From Rhynchopus euleeides (lineage: Eukaryota > Euglenozoa > Diplonemea > Diplonemida > Diplonemidae), in contig OY723299.1 of the NCBI GenBank assembly GCA_963210315.1, positions 1,054,001 through 1,118,000 of the forward strand: DNA of 64,000 bases. The letters run 5' to 3'. How positions within the stretch are numbered: position 1 is the stretch's first letter; each line of letters opens with the position of its first letter. The position numbers and the translations under genes were made by a program. This document shows, one piece after another, positions 19,417 through 30,023 of this stretch. A model generated the notes under the pieces. The model made no database searches and was not told the DNA's origin. It saw nothing but the letters and a program-made list of their open reading frames with translations.

Positions 19417-22212
19417 ATGCCACATGCAGAGATGCAGCATGACGTGCTGCCTGTGGCCTCCGATGAAGCTGACTTCGATACGTTACAGACCGCAGAGCCC
19501 TACTTCGGTGAGCAGCAGACGAACAACCGACGCCGCACTGTGATCTTTGCAGCAGTGTGTGTGGCTGTGGCTGTGGCTGTGGGTGTGGGTGTCGGTGTCG
19601 GTGTTGGCGTAGGTATGAAGGGGTCAGATGGCGACACGACCCAACCGCCGGGCGCGGACACCCCCCAGCCAGATGGCGACACGACCCAACCGCCGGGCGC
19701 GGACACCCCTCAACCGCAGGCCGGGCTCGACATCACGGTAACCTCACCGGTTTTTCGGCTCGCTTCGCACTCAGGCACCCTTGAGGCAGAAGCGCATGTC
19801 ACGCCCGGGACGTTCCCCGAGGACGCCGTTTTTGCGTGGTGCGTGGAAGCCTCACACACCCCGGCTGTGACGCCCACTGTTCCCGATCAAAGGACGAACA
19901 TCAGCCGCACTACCGACGTGCCGCGGGTGCAGGTCCCTGTGCTGCTGCACCCTATGGATGCCTCCCCTTTGGTCATCTACCTCGAGGTGCGTCAATCTGG
20001 GGTGCCGATCGGGTCCGCGACCAGCTTTGGCCAGTACTATTCGCTGCGTAACGACACACTGGAGGCAGATGTGGTGTGCACTGAAGTGGTGTGCCCGACA
20101 GAGGCCGATCCAACTACGCTGGTTTGTAAGACAGACGTGGCGCGGCTGGGGTACGCGATGGTGCTGTCTCAGCAGTGTGGTATTGCAGGGCGGGTGTCAA
20201 ACACATCAGCAGACCGTGTGGCAGGAGCAAATGTGTGGACGCACACCGTCGTGTTTTCGATATGGGAGCAGCGCGAGCAGTTCAACTTGCTGACTGAGTT
20301 CTACGACCAGCTGTCTGTTTCGCAAGATGGCAGACAGAATACCACAACAACGCATCGCAGTGCACACACCCTCGCATCTGCCGGGCTGGCGGCTCACCTC
20401 ACGAACACCATTGATAACATTTTCTTCTATGAGTTTTCAGCGAGCCTGAAGCTGCAGCTCCTCGTGTCCATTCAATGGTCGGCGGTTCCTTTCACAGGCA
20501 GCAAGCTTGAGATGTTCAAGGCCACCCTAGATGGCACATCCCGGGCAGTCTGCGGCTTGACCCCAACCGCTGGCTTCAGGCAGTCTATATCAGCAAAGGT
20601 GACCCTCCCGCCACAGCCTGTGCCGTTGGGTGCCTTCACGGTGGTGTTGCCGTCGTTCCCACCGGTGAAGGTTGGTTTGTCGGCTGATGTGATTCTGCAG
20701 GGCACCGTGGAGTGGGGGCTGTCCAGCCAGTTCATCTATAAAGTGGGGAAGGAACTGCAGGGGTCCTACGGGGTGCTGTACGACGCCCGGCTTGGGGGTT
20801 GGAAGAGCAGCTCCACATTTAGCCAGTCACTCATCGAAGAGCGTCACGCCGAGTTTGACGTTGGGGGCAGCGCTTCGATCAGCATCCAACCGCAGCTGCG
20901 GCTGTCCTTCTCCGTCGTGCCACTTCCGTTAGTCCCAGTCGAGTTGGGGACGCTCACTGTGGGATTTCCGCTGAGGTTCGACGCCTCTCTCCAGCTACCA
21001 GCAAAGTGTGTCAACGCTTCCTACAACGGAGCCCTCGAACTGGGGTTTGAGAACGACTGGCCATACGTTGCCGGGAAGTACACACTCGGCAAGCAGGATA
21101 TATTCTCTGGCCAAGTTGAACCACCACTCTGTTGGGGGACTCCAGTGCCACTGAGCCAAGCGCCACAGACGGATGTGCCACGGATGAAGACACCTGCCCC
21201 CCTTGAGTTTGAAAGGCTGACGATACAGACTCGGTTGCCTCCATCGCAATTGGATTTCAGGAGCATGGATTTTTCCGCTGACGGGACTCTGCTCGTCCTG
21301 GGGACTGTGCCCACCAGTGCACCCACCACGGACTTTACCTGTCACATGTATCTGATCATATTGGTGTCAGTGCCCTCAGGGAAGGAGCTGTGGCGACAGC
21401 AGGTGACGAGTTCTAGGGGTGTGACCTTCTCTGCTGATGGGAAGCTGATCGCAACAGCCACGTACGAAGGGAGCAAGGCACCTGTCGCAGTGTGGGACCT
21501 GGATGGGCAAGAGGTGATGTCAACAGGGCTCTCTGCTCCGAGCGTCCGGTTCACTAACGACAGCTCGGCGATCATCTTCGCGTCGTCCGGCAGCGTGTAT
21601 CTCTGGAGTGTGACAGACGGCGAACAGCACTCAGTGCCCTTGGGGTCTAATCTGGCCGTAGAGTATGATGTGATGTCTGTTGGTGACCCTCACACGTTGG
21701 GCGTTCTTGCAACATGCCCCAACGGCCCGGACTTCTGCGGGGTGGATTTCATTCTCTACGACGACACACTGCAGGAGCTGGGTCGTGTCCACGAGCCTCA
21801 TGGTGGTGTCCAACTCGTGGTGCCTGGCAGTACTTTTGCGACGTACCTAGAGTGCACTGGCTCAAACAACAACGGCTGGAACTGCACACGGCGCGAGCCT
21901 GGCCTCCCTCCAAAGAATGTAACCACTCTCCACCTCCCTGCACCGATCTCCAGGGACGGTGACCTCATTGCGCTGCGTCACTCGAGTGAGATAAGCTTCC
22001 TGTCACCTCGCACATTGGAGCCTAAAGTGGATTCCCTACGGTTCGATGAGGAGAGCTCTGTGCGCGAGCTGATCGCCTTCTCACCGCGGCATATTGCTAG
22101 CATGTCTATGACCTTCTGGCAGGGTAGGCCCGAGCAGGGCGGCGGTCCGCATAATCTTCTAAGCGTCTACTGCTACGAACCGCCGTGGGAGCCTGAACCC
22201 CAGTGTTGTTAG
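19417..22212 (+). CDS. Signal-anchored surface protein with beta-propeller-like end
   Basis: Intronless frame of 931 residues from ATG. Residues 1-41 are a short cytoplasmic tail ending in Arg-Arg-Arg; 43-68 are a hydrophobic anchor made of Ala-Val and then Gly-Val repeats (coded by GGTGTC-type repeats); 69-104 are two copies of a 15-residue Asp/Thr/Pro/Gln linker, duplicated exactly at 19628-19717. The positively charged start followed by an uncleaved anchor predicts a type II membrane protein with a large lumenal or outside domain. Residues about 110-590 are unrecognised, with scattered Cys and N-glycosylation sequons. Residues about 610-800 contain WD40/propeller-like strands (FSADGTLLVLG, VAVWDLDG, VYLWSVTDG). 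Function unknown. The last three residues and the stop (CAG TGT TGT TAG) fall in the terminal repeat of the element starting at 22201, so the native C terminus was probably different. Confidence 0.85.
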   Translation: MPHAEMQHDVLPVASDEADFDTLQTAEPYFGEQQTNNRRRTVIFAAVCVAVAVAVGVGVGVGVGVGMKGSDGDTTQPPGADTPQPDGDTTQPPGADTPQPQAGLDITVTSPVFRLASHSGTLEAEAHVTPGTFPEDAVFAWCVEASHTPAVTPTVPDQRTNISRTTDVPRVQVPVLLHPMDASPLVIYLEVRQSGVPIGSATSFGQYYSLRNDTLEADVVCTEVVCPTEADPTTLVCKTDVARLGYAMVLSQQCGIAGRVSNTSADRVAGANVWTHTVVFSIWEQREQFNLLTEFYDQLSVSQDGRQNTTTTHRSAHTLASAGLAAHLTNTIDNIFFYEFSASLKLQLLVSIQWSAVPFTGSKLEMFKATLDGTSRAVCGLTPTAGFRQSISAKVTLPPQPVPLGAFTVVLPSFPPVKVGLSADVILQGTVEWGLSSQFIYKVGKELQGSYGVLYDARLGGWKSSSTFSQSLIEERHAEFDVGGSASISIQPQLRLSFSVVPLPLVPVELGTLTVGFPLRFDASLQLPAKCVNASYNGALELGFENDWPYVAGKYTLGKQDIFSGQVEPPLCWGTPVPLSQAPQTDVPRMKTPAPLEFERLTIQTRLPPSQLDFRSMDFSADGTLLVLGTVPTSAPTTDFTCHMYLIILVSVPSGKELWRQQVTSSRGVTFSADGKLIATATYEGSKAPVAVWDLDGQEVMSTGLSAPSVRFTNDSSAIIFASSGSVYLWSVTDGEQHSVPLGSNLAVEYDVMSVGDPHTLGVLATCPNGPDFCGVDFILYDDTLQELGRVHEPHGGVQLVVPGSTFATYLECTGSNNNGWNCTRREPGLPPKNVTTLHLPAPISRDGDLIALRHSSEISFLSPRTLEPKVDSLRFDEESSVRELIAFSPRHIASMSMTFWQGRPEQGGGPHNLLSVYCYEPPWEPEPQCC

Positions 22213-22928
22213 AAACCGAGTTTTAAACATTTTAAACGTTTTACAGGGGGGGGGGGGGGTCAAATAAACGTACTAAGTACTACTATTCGGCGAACGGGCG
22301 GGCCTAAATCGACCTCGCCAAAAAAGTATAAAATATGTTGCGAGCGAATACGTAGTACGTCTATTCAACTTTTCCGAAAAACACTGTTTGCAGGGGCTCT
22401 GCGGGGCTATTCGGTCCACCAGGGGCGCGCTGGTCACTGTTGCGTGCCCTGACCCGGATCACTTCGTTGAAGGAAGGCCGGGGAGCGCCTGGCTGTGGCC
22501 CATCCTCTTGAGGCATTCCGTGAGCAGATGAAAGCATCGGACGTCGTCATTCTATCGGACACCAGCCGAAGATATTGGCCCTGTTGGTGGTGGTGTCACA
22601 GGTCTATCGTCGGTGAGCTTTGTCTGGGGCCATCCGTTCACATCTTCTCGGTGGTGGTGGGGACTGCGGACGCCGTAGCTGAGGGGAACGCGCGACGGGC
22701 TTCAGCAGTGGTTCTGATGCCTCTGGATCGCATGAGCTTGCGGGTTTGCGGGGCCCGTGCACCCGTGGCACCAATAGACCTTGTCCCCATTCCTTGCCCA
22801 AAGTTTGCGGATTTGTGTGCCCCCTCTGGCAGGCGGTCCTCCAAAAAGAAAATCTCAAAAAAAGGTAACTTTCAATGCAGGCACCCACATTTTGAGGGAA
22901 AGCCGGAATTGAAGGTTCTTTTATTATC

Positions 22929-23036
22929 GGCTAGTCAACCTCCACGACCGGGTTGGAGAACCCGCATTTGGTTCGATCAACGTACCTCGGTACAGAACCA
23001 AATAGTTTTCTCCATGGACGGTTTTGGAGGCTAGCC
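22929..23036. repeat. 108-bp hairpin inside the 7.3-kb element
   Basis: GGCTAGTCAACCTCC at the left pairs with GGAGGCTAGCC at the right, and CATTTGGTTC near the middle pairs with GAACCAAATAG. The whole segment can fold as an interrupted stem. Role unknown. Confidence 0.7.
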
Positions 23037-23149
23037 ACGTTCTCGTTACCCCCCAACTACCCCCCTTTCTTGTGATACCTAAAGCACGGTCGACTCCTCC
23101 CTAGGTACAGATGGTATAAGTTGAATTCGGATGCACATCGCGCCCACTG

Positions 23150-24340
23150 TGGCGCACGTTAACGCTAATGACTGTGTGATGAGCAACCGGCCCCATAAAC
23201 AGGCGCCCGGCTCTGCCAATGACCGTGTAGTGTGCAACCGGCCCCATAAACAGGCGCCCGGCTCTGCTGGTCAACGTGAGATGAGCAACCGACCCCTTAA
23301 CTGGCGCTCGGCTCTGCCAATGACCGTGTAGTGAGCAACCGACCCCTTAACCGGCGCTCGGCTCTGCCAACGACCTTGTAGCGAGCAACCGACCCCTTAA
23401 CTGGCGCTCGGCTCTGCCAATGACCGTGTAGTGAGCAACCGACCCCTTAACCGGCGCTCGGCTCTGCTGGTCAGCGTGAGATGAGCAACCGACCCCCTTA
23501 ACTGGCGCTCGGCTCTGCCAACGACCGTGTAGTGAGCAACCGACCCCTTAACCGGCGCTCGGCTCTGCTGGTCAGCGAGAGATGAGCAACCGACCCCTTA
23601 ACTGGCGCTCGGCTCTGCCAACGACCTTGTAGCGAGCAACCGACCCCTTAACTGGCGCTCGGCTCTGCCAATGACCGTGTAGTGAGCAACCGACCCCTTA
23701 ACCGGCGCTCGGCTCTGCTGGTCAGCGTGAGATGAGCAACCGACCCCCTTAACTGGCGCTCGGCTCTGCCAACGACCGTGTAGTGAGCAACCGACCCCTT
23801 AACCGGCGCTCGGCTCTGCTGGTCAGCGAGAGATGAGCAACCGACCCCTTAACTGGCGCTCGGCTCTGCCAACGACCGTGTAGCGAGCAACCGACCCCTT
23901 AACTGGCGCTCGGCTCTGCCAATGACCGTGTAGTGAGCAACCGACCCCTTAACCGGCGCTCGGCTCTGCTGGTCAGCGAGAGATGAGCAACCGACCCCTT
24001 AACTGGCGCTCGGCTCTGCCAACGACCGTGTAGTGAGCAACCGACCCCTTAACTGGCGCTCGGCTCTGCTGGTCAGCGTGAGATGAGCAACCGACCCCTT
24101 AACCGGCGCTCGGCTCTGCCAATGACCGTGTCGCGAGCAACCGACCCCTTAACTGGCGCTCAGCTCTGCTGGTCAGCGTGTGATGAGCAACCGTCCCCTT
24201 CGCTGGCGCCCGGCTCTACTAACGACCGTGTAGTGAGCGACCGGCCCCTTAACAGGCGCTCGGCTCTGCTGGTCAGCATGTAATGAGCAACCGGCCCCAT
24301 AACAGGCGCCCGGCTCTGCTAGTCAACAGGAGCAACTGGC
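23150..24340. repeat. 50-bp minisatellite, about 24 copies
   Basis: Unit: TGAGCAACCGACCCCTTAAC, GGCGCTCGGCTCTGC, then one of two endings: CAAYGACCGTGTAG (type A) or TGGTCAGCGTGAGA (type B). Types A and B alternate in blocks, giving a larger repeat order. The outer units are the most diverged and the middle is the most uniform, as expected for unequal exchange. There are no unique spacers, so it is not CRISPR. Confidence 0.95.
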
Positions 24341-24725
24341 CCCGGCACGGCCTCACACCTCATAATTCCCGAGGCACGGAGGTGACGCCCTCCTGACGCG
24401 CAAATGCCCGAGGCAATGAGGAGACGCCCTCACATATCCTGTTCCCGACACAAGGAAGTGGTGCCTTCCCTCGAATACGGATCTCCGCGACAAGGAGTTG
24501 GATTTGAAGAGCCCGCTCGGCGTTCAGAGGCCCCCTTTGGTATGTGAAGGCTCGACGACTGGAGGGGTCACCCCCTCCTTCATGTGGGAACGCTCGGCAT
24601 TCGTCAGCAACGCCCTCCTTGGGTATGGGAACGCTCAGCGTCTGGAGGAGACACTCTCCTGTGTGTGACTACTCGGTATTCGGAGATGACACTTTCCTTT
24701 GCATGTAGGCGTCCAACATTCGAAG
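24341..24725. repeat. Degenerate GGAGGTGACGCCCTCC-type repeat, block 1
   Basis: At least five imperfect units contain ACGGAGGTGACGCCCTCCT or variants, spaced 50-65 bp. The same family forms a second block at 27370-27670. Each unit is partly self-complementary. Confidence 0.6.
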
Positions 24726-27700
24726 ACGGGAGACCCTTTCATGGCAGCATTGGAGGCAGGAAGTGTCATCGCCTCGTGCCCATGTGGTCGGCAGATGTAG
24801 ATGGCAACCCTCAGGCAGTGTGGGTGACCGCACGGCTCTCGGGGGCTCACCACGCAGGAGTATAAAGGAAACCCCCCCCCCCTCGGTCGTGCACGCGCCA
24901 AGGGGACGATGAGGCCGCGCCCGCCCCCGCCTATGTCCCAAGTACGCCTGACATGGACAGATCATTGAGTGCTATCATAATGGGACACCGAGTACACACC
25001 TCCGTACGGATGTACGCGATCTGGAGTCTCCTGAGCAAGAGCCATAAACAACGGCTGTGCCCCGAGTCTTCAGGTGAGAAGCTGTTAGCAAATGTTACCA
25101 CCTGTCACAATCGTCGGATACCCAGGGGTACCGCCTACCTGGCGTATGCGTGCCCGTAAACCGGTTCAGACGCGCTCCCCTCTTGGTATACACGACAGGT
25201 CAGAGAGAAGATACCCTCATTGTACTCGGACGCCCGGGGTATGGAGATGCCAGCGCAGTCGGCTATCTGACAGAGCAGCCAGGCAGGTGTGTTATTGGCC
25301 CCGACGTCGAATGGAGCCATGGCAGGCACACAGCGAAGGACGCGTCCGGCTCTCCACTCACAGCATCCGTACCCGCGGGTCCACCTGTCGCTACCGGCTG
25401 CGTCCACTCAACACGCCTTACCCCGGCCCACATGAGTATGCCTGACATGTACACCCTGGAGAGCTACGCCGATCTCGCTGTCGATGGCAGGTGCTGTGTC
25501 GCAGAGCGACCTACCCAACCCCTCCGCCACCTGCTGGAGGCGTCTGGGGAATCACACCTCAAGCTCATCATCCGATACGGCTAGCCTACTCCCTGGATAC
25601 CCCCTGCTGCGCCCCCTACAACTCCACTTCGACTCCCCCACTACCTCTGATGTTCCTAGCAGTACCGCTGATGTCTCTTCGACACCCACGTATAGAAACC
25701 CGAACCACCGCGCCCTCTCAGCCTGTCACATGGATGAATCTTTCCCCCGATCGGCTCGGTCAGTATGCCCGTCACACCCTGCAAGTGAGATAGGAGCCTT
25801 TAGCAAGCTCTCGTCACAAGCGCCCATCAGCTGACCAGTAATAGGGCTGTGCCAAGACGTCATGAGCCTGTGGCTTCAGACACGTGCTGACCTAGACTAT
25901 CCCCGGGTTGAGACAGTAGCGATCACGGGCAGGCGCTCAGTGAAGTCTGCGCCGCTTGACGAAGATCCACGCCGTGTCCCTCCCGTGGCTGCATCTCTGG
26001 GGACCGAAAAGGAATCATCATGCCAGGGTAAATCCGGGCATCACCGGCGCGCTGTTCCCGGCAGCGACCTCTCTGCTCTTAACGACACTTCAATTGCTGC
26101 CAAAGGCATCTACGACTCCCGCCGATGCACCTCCGATATGGTGATTGAACGCCGCAAGGGATACGGGATGCCACATCATGCGTGTACTAAGGAATGACAG
26201 GTCAAACGCAACAGACGCCTCGCAACCCCAAAGACGCTGAGGTGCTGACATGTAGGGAGGAAAACTCATCCCTACAGGAGAACGCCTTCGACCCCCTCTC
26301 GATCGCCGCTTATCCGCCGATCTCGCAGATGCGTGGCCATCCGCGGGGGCGCCGACCTCTCACGACGTCTTCATCCGCAGGGATTGCCCCCTCCCTTTGT
26401 GGTCCCTCGGCTGCGGCCGGATGCTCAACTGTGCCCCCATCCACGCCGACCCCAGGGTTCGCACAAGGCCGCTCTGCGGTGGCGCGTGACCTGTCATGGC
26501 GTCAGTAACCTCCCGTTGTATCTGACCCCTTAGACGAGGACCGTAAACCCCGAGATAGAAACCCTTCGCGGCCAGGCGAACGAGGATGTCGAACAACCCC
26601 AGGCCTCACAGGGAAGTTGCACGAAGCGTCTCCGCCACGAAAGATACCCGCAACGTATGGACGTGCAGAGCACCGCGCGCAGGCTGCGGAGATCCAACGA
26701 GAGGCGATTCTCTGGGACGGCAGGGCCGTCGAAGAGACAGGGTGGCGATGCTCGCCTCGATGCCCAGCTGAGCGTGAGGTTCACTCCGACGCACTTGAAT
26801 GTGCACCCTCACACCTGAAGAAGGACGGGGAGTTGGTACTGGCAGAAGATTCGTGATGCCGCATATCAAGCTGCTGGGATGCGCCTTGGAGTACGCCGAT
26901 GACGGATAACGGTAGTCTGATCAAACGTTCCTGCTCGACACACAAGACGAGGCGAGAAAGACAGCGATCGGTCCAATGAGGCTCATTCCTCGACGTATGG
27001 CGCAGCGCATAGCGCGCTGCGGATGCTGACGATCTGAAGTAGGTGGGTTTGCTGCCCCGCGTCAGAGGCGACAGATGTGGAGCTGGCACACAACGCAACG
27101 CCCCTCGACACCAGAATACCGTGAGGAACCACACCCGTCGAGCAGGCCGCGTATCAACAAACAAAGGGATCTCAAATCACGGAGACCCTCAACACCTACC
27201 TCGTGTGCAGCCCAGGACCGGAAGCTGTCCACGGCCAGATCAGCTCCCTAAAGCAACTATCGACGCATCCTTGTGCATGATCTTCGACCCTGAGGAATAG
27301 CAGCCTAGGTATCGCAGTTGCACAGATACATCGTAACCACGCACCAGACATGCGTGACCTCCATCGGTGACGACTCCTTCTGCTCTGATGCCGAGACAAG
27401 GAGGCGACCTCCGTCCGGGAACGCGGAGGTGAAGCCATCCTTTTTGTGACCGCGCCCACGACACGAAGGTGACGTCCATCCTTTGCAATATGAGCGCCCG
27501 AGGTGCGGACGTGAAGTCCTATTGAGAACACCAGGGACGTGAATGTGACGCCCCTCTCTTACGATAGCTTCCTAGGCATGGACGCGATATCCGTATTATG
27601 AATATCTAGTACGGAGGCGACGCCCTCCTTTTGATAGTACCCGATACGCGGAAGTGCCGTCCTCATTTCCCGACAGGTATGTTCTCGTCCCTACATCGAC

Positions 27701-29400
27701 CTCGAAGCAACTCTCCGGGCAATCAGGCATGAGGATACCTGTTTCACGCGCACAACCGGTTTCTCTTCCTTATACCGGCAAATGTCTCATCCCGATCGGG
27801 CATGGAGATGGACGCCCCCCCCCCCCAGTTGTGTGTGTAACATCGGATCCTCGCGCTGATGGTTTGAGCCAGTGCACCCGCTGCACTAGATACTCCCACC
27901 ACAATGAGCCAGCGGCGACCAGCAGTGCACTCTCGGCCACGACAAGCCCGAAGCTGCGGACGACAGCGAAAAGGTCAACCCGGCGCATGAGTAAGGAAGC
28001 ACCCGCCGGGAGGCATGGCAGGCCTAGCGACATGCTCGACACCAAGCCACTGCGCAGCAATTTGGATCCCTGTATACCGAGCTTCTGCAAGGAACCCTCA
28101 GGTGCACGGAGGTGATGAGGATAGACAGCAGACGAGCAGATACTCCGCATCGCAGCACCCGGGGGCCTTGTCTCGAAGGACTCGAAACGGACCTACGTGT
28201 GTTGACCCCTTCGTCACCGTGTCAAACACATTCAGCTTAAGAGGGACCTCGCAAAACAGCTGCTGATGCCTGCGTTCACGCCGAATCTGCCCGCGTCGTG
28301 GCCCCCGATACAAAGCTGGGTGATGTGACGAGTGTATTCACCGATGTGCGCTCCGCAACGCCGATATGAGAGGCGTGAAGCGTACCATGTCAACCCACAC
28401 GATCCGCTGTCTCATGCAGGCCTGCATAGGCTATGAAGTGAAAATCATTGGAGATGCCTCCATGGTGGCCTTCGTCAACCCTGCGTCCGGTGTGAACTCC
28501 GCCATCCGTACGCGCCCTGCTGTCTGCGAAGGCCCAGGCGCAAGAAGCCGAGTAACGATACAATACGAATTACCGCCACTACATCATGATGATCAGAAGC
28601 TGATGAAAACATCGCACCCATACCTGGTGCGAACTGGCGAAGTTGTCTGCGATTGACAGTTCGTCGGTGGACGCTTCCTGCTCTCTGAGACGACTGCGCG
28701 GGGCCTGGACAACGGTGCATGAATCACGCGGTCACCTGGGCGAACGGACCTCTCAGATCGACCCTACGTGAGTTCATCAGCTGTCCCAACTGTCCGCTAA
28801 GCCTGCAGCCTGCGCAGACCGACAATGTGACCCACGCGATCGGTGCGATATCACAACGCAGGATGGTATCTACTACTCCTGCATCCTGCGTTGAGACACA
28901 TGGGTCTGGACTACAACCGCCGACTACGTCTGCTGGAGATCGGATGTCTCAAGGCCAGATCCCGACCCTGACAACACCTGATGACTACTGCGCTACTCCC
29001 TTGTATGAGCGAGACTGCGATGGGATCAGGTCGCCCATAGAGAGCAGCGAAGGGATGACAAGTCTTCTCTATGGGCCACCTGTATGTCCTCAATATCGAT
29101 CGAGCCAGGCGGCAACTAATGACAATCCACGGACCGCCTGGCTTCTCGATATGTCCCATCGCAGACGAGGTATCAGGTGCATGCCAATGCATATATGTAT
29201 TATCTTGATGGATGTGCATACCGAAAGATGTCTATCAATATGTTGGAACAACCTTACGTGTGTGGTAAAGGATGTTGAGGATAGAGAGATCCGAAACATC
29301 AACAAGCTGGAGTTGACCCTCGATAATAAAACGAGATTTTTCCCAAAAAAAACGGGTGGACAAAGAAAGTACTTGTATTCAACGGCCCAACGTGCCCCAG
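24726..29400. other. Element core without recognisable genes (includes repeat block 2 at 27370-27670)
   Basis: Open frames on both strands are at most about 260 codons; the longest (28719-29507, plus) has no family features and ends in the terminal repeat. Composition is more balanced than flanking host DNA, with few long C or G runs. It could be decayed coding sequence or unrelated filler. 27370-27670 repeats the pattern seen at 24341-24725. Confidence 0.5.
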
Positions 29401-29520
29401 CGCCCCAAAAAATAAGTACTACTATTCGGCTAAGTACTACTATTCAACTAAGTACGTTTATTCGACCCCCCCCTGTAAACGTTTTAAAGTTTAAAACGCC
29501 GTTTTAAATACCCAACAATG

Positions 29521-29585
29521 CTGAACCCCCTGCCCCTATCCTATACCCCACCCCACCCCCCAGCATCGTCCTCAGCATGACTTAA
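29521..29585 (+). pseudogene. Probable displaced 3' end of the surface-protein gene
   Basis: If the 7.3-kb element and one copy of its TSD are taken out, the surface-protein frame runs straight on from 22201 into 29530 and stays open for 18 codons (Pro-Ala-Pro-Ile-Leu-Tyr onward) to TAA at 29583-29585. An open run this short can occur by chance, so the native end is a plausible inference only. Confidence 0.5.
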
Positions 29586-30023
29586 AACTGCAGCAAAACG
29601 CATCCCCACCCTTTTGGTCCTGACTCTCCACCCCCTGACCCCCTATGGGCCGTTTCCTGCTCCGCATTCCCGCCCATGTTCTGCCGCTGGCTGCCCTGAG
29701 TGTGGCTGAACACCCCTCGCTTGGGCAGGCCAGACCTCCAACGCCAAGCTACTACTATCTGGATATGTTTCTGATGTGGGCTGTGCTGTGACATGGCCCC
29801 CATGTACATTGTGCCGCACCGTGTGCCTTGATGTCTGCTGCGTTGTCACATTGTGATGTCTAGTCTCTGGCTCCAATGTGGACCTGACGGGAGTCTGGAA
29901 TCGGCCCGATGCACACCCGAAAATCGGGTGTGATGCGATTTTTGAGATTTCCGATTGTTCTCCACCCCCAGAGGCAGGAGGGAGGATGAGTCAGTACAGT
30001 CTGCCTGTGGTCTGTGTTAGGCC
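29586..30023. other. No gene seen
   Basis: Low-copy sequence between two TIR elements, presumably the original 3' flank of the surface-protein gene. No polyadenylation signal is recognised. Confidence 0.4.

Larger units (their letters stand above)
22201..29520. mobile_element. 7.3-kb TIR element inserted at the 3' end of the surface-protein gene
   Basis: Left end 22201-22300 (CAGTGTTGTTAG, then TTTTAAAC units, a G run and AATAAACGTAC) is the inverse of right end 29400-29520 (GTACGTTTATTCG, a C run, GTTTTAAAG, ACCCAACAATG). The target-site duplication CTGAACCC (22193-22200 and 29521-29528; 9 bp if the next C is counted) is exact. The 8-9 bp TSD fits Mutator-like elements by family knowledge. 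The core holds a hairpin (22929-23036), a 50-bp minisatellite, two blocks of a degenerate repeat, and 4 kb of sequence with only short open frames and no recognisable transposase. It is probably non-autonomous. Confidence 0.8.

Noticed and set aside
23150-24340. CRISPR-like array
   Set aside because: The 50-bp units are directly abutting with no unique spacers, and the context is eukaryotic. It is a minisatellite.
28719-29507. 262-codon frame at the right end of the 7.3-kb element
   Set aside because: It has no recognisable motif, runs into the terminal repeat, and its composition is not distinct from neighbouring short frames.
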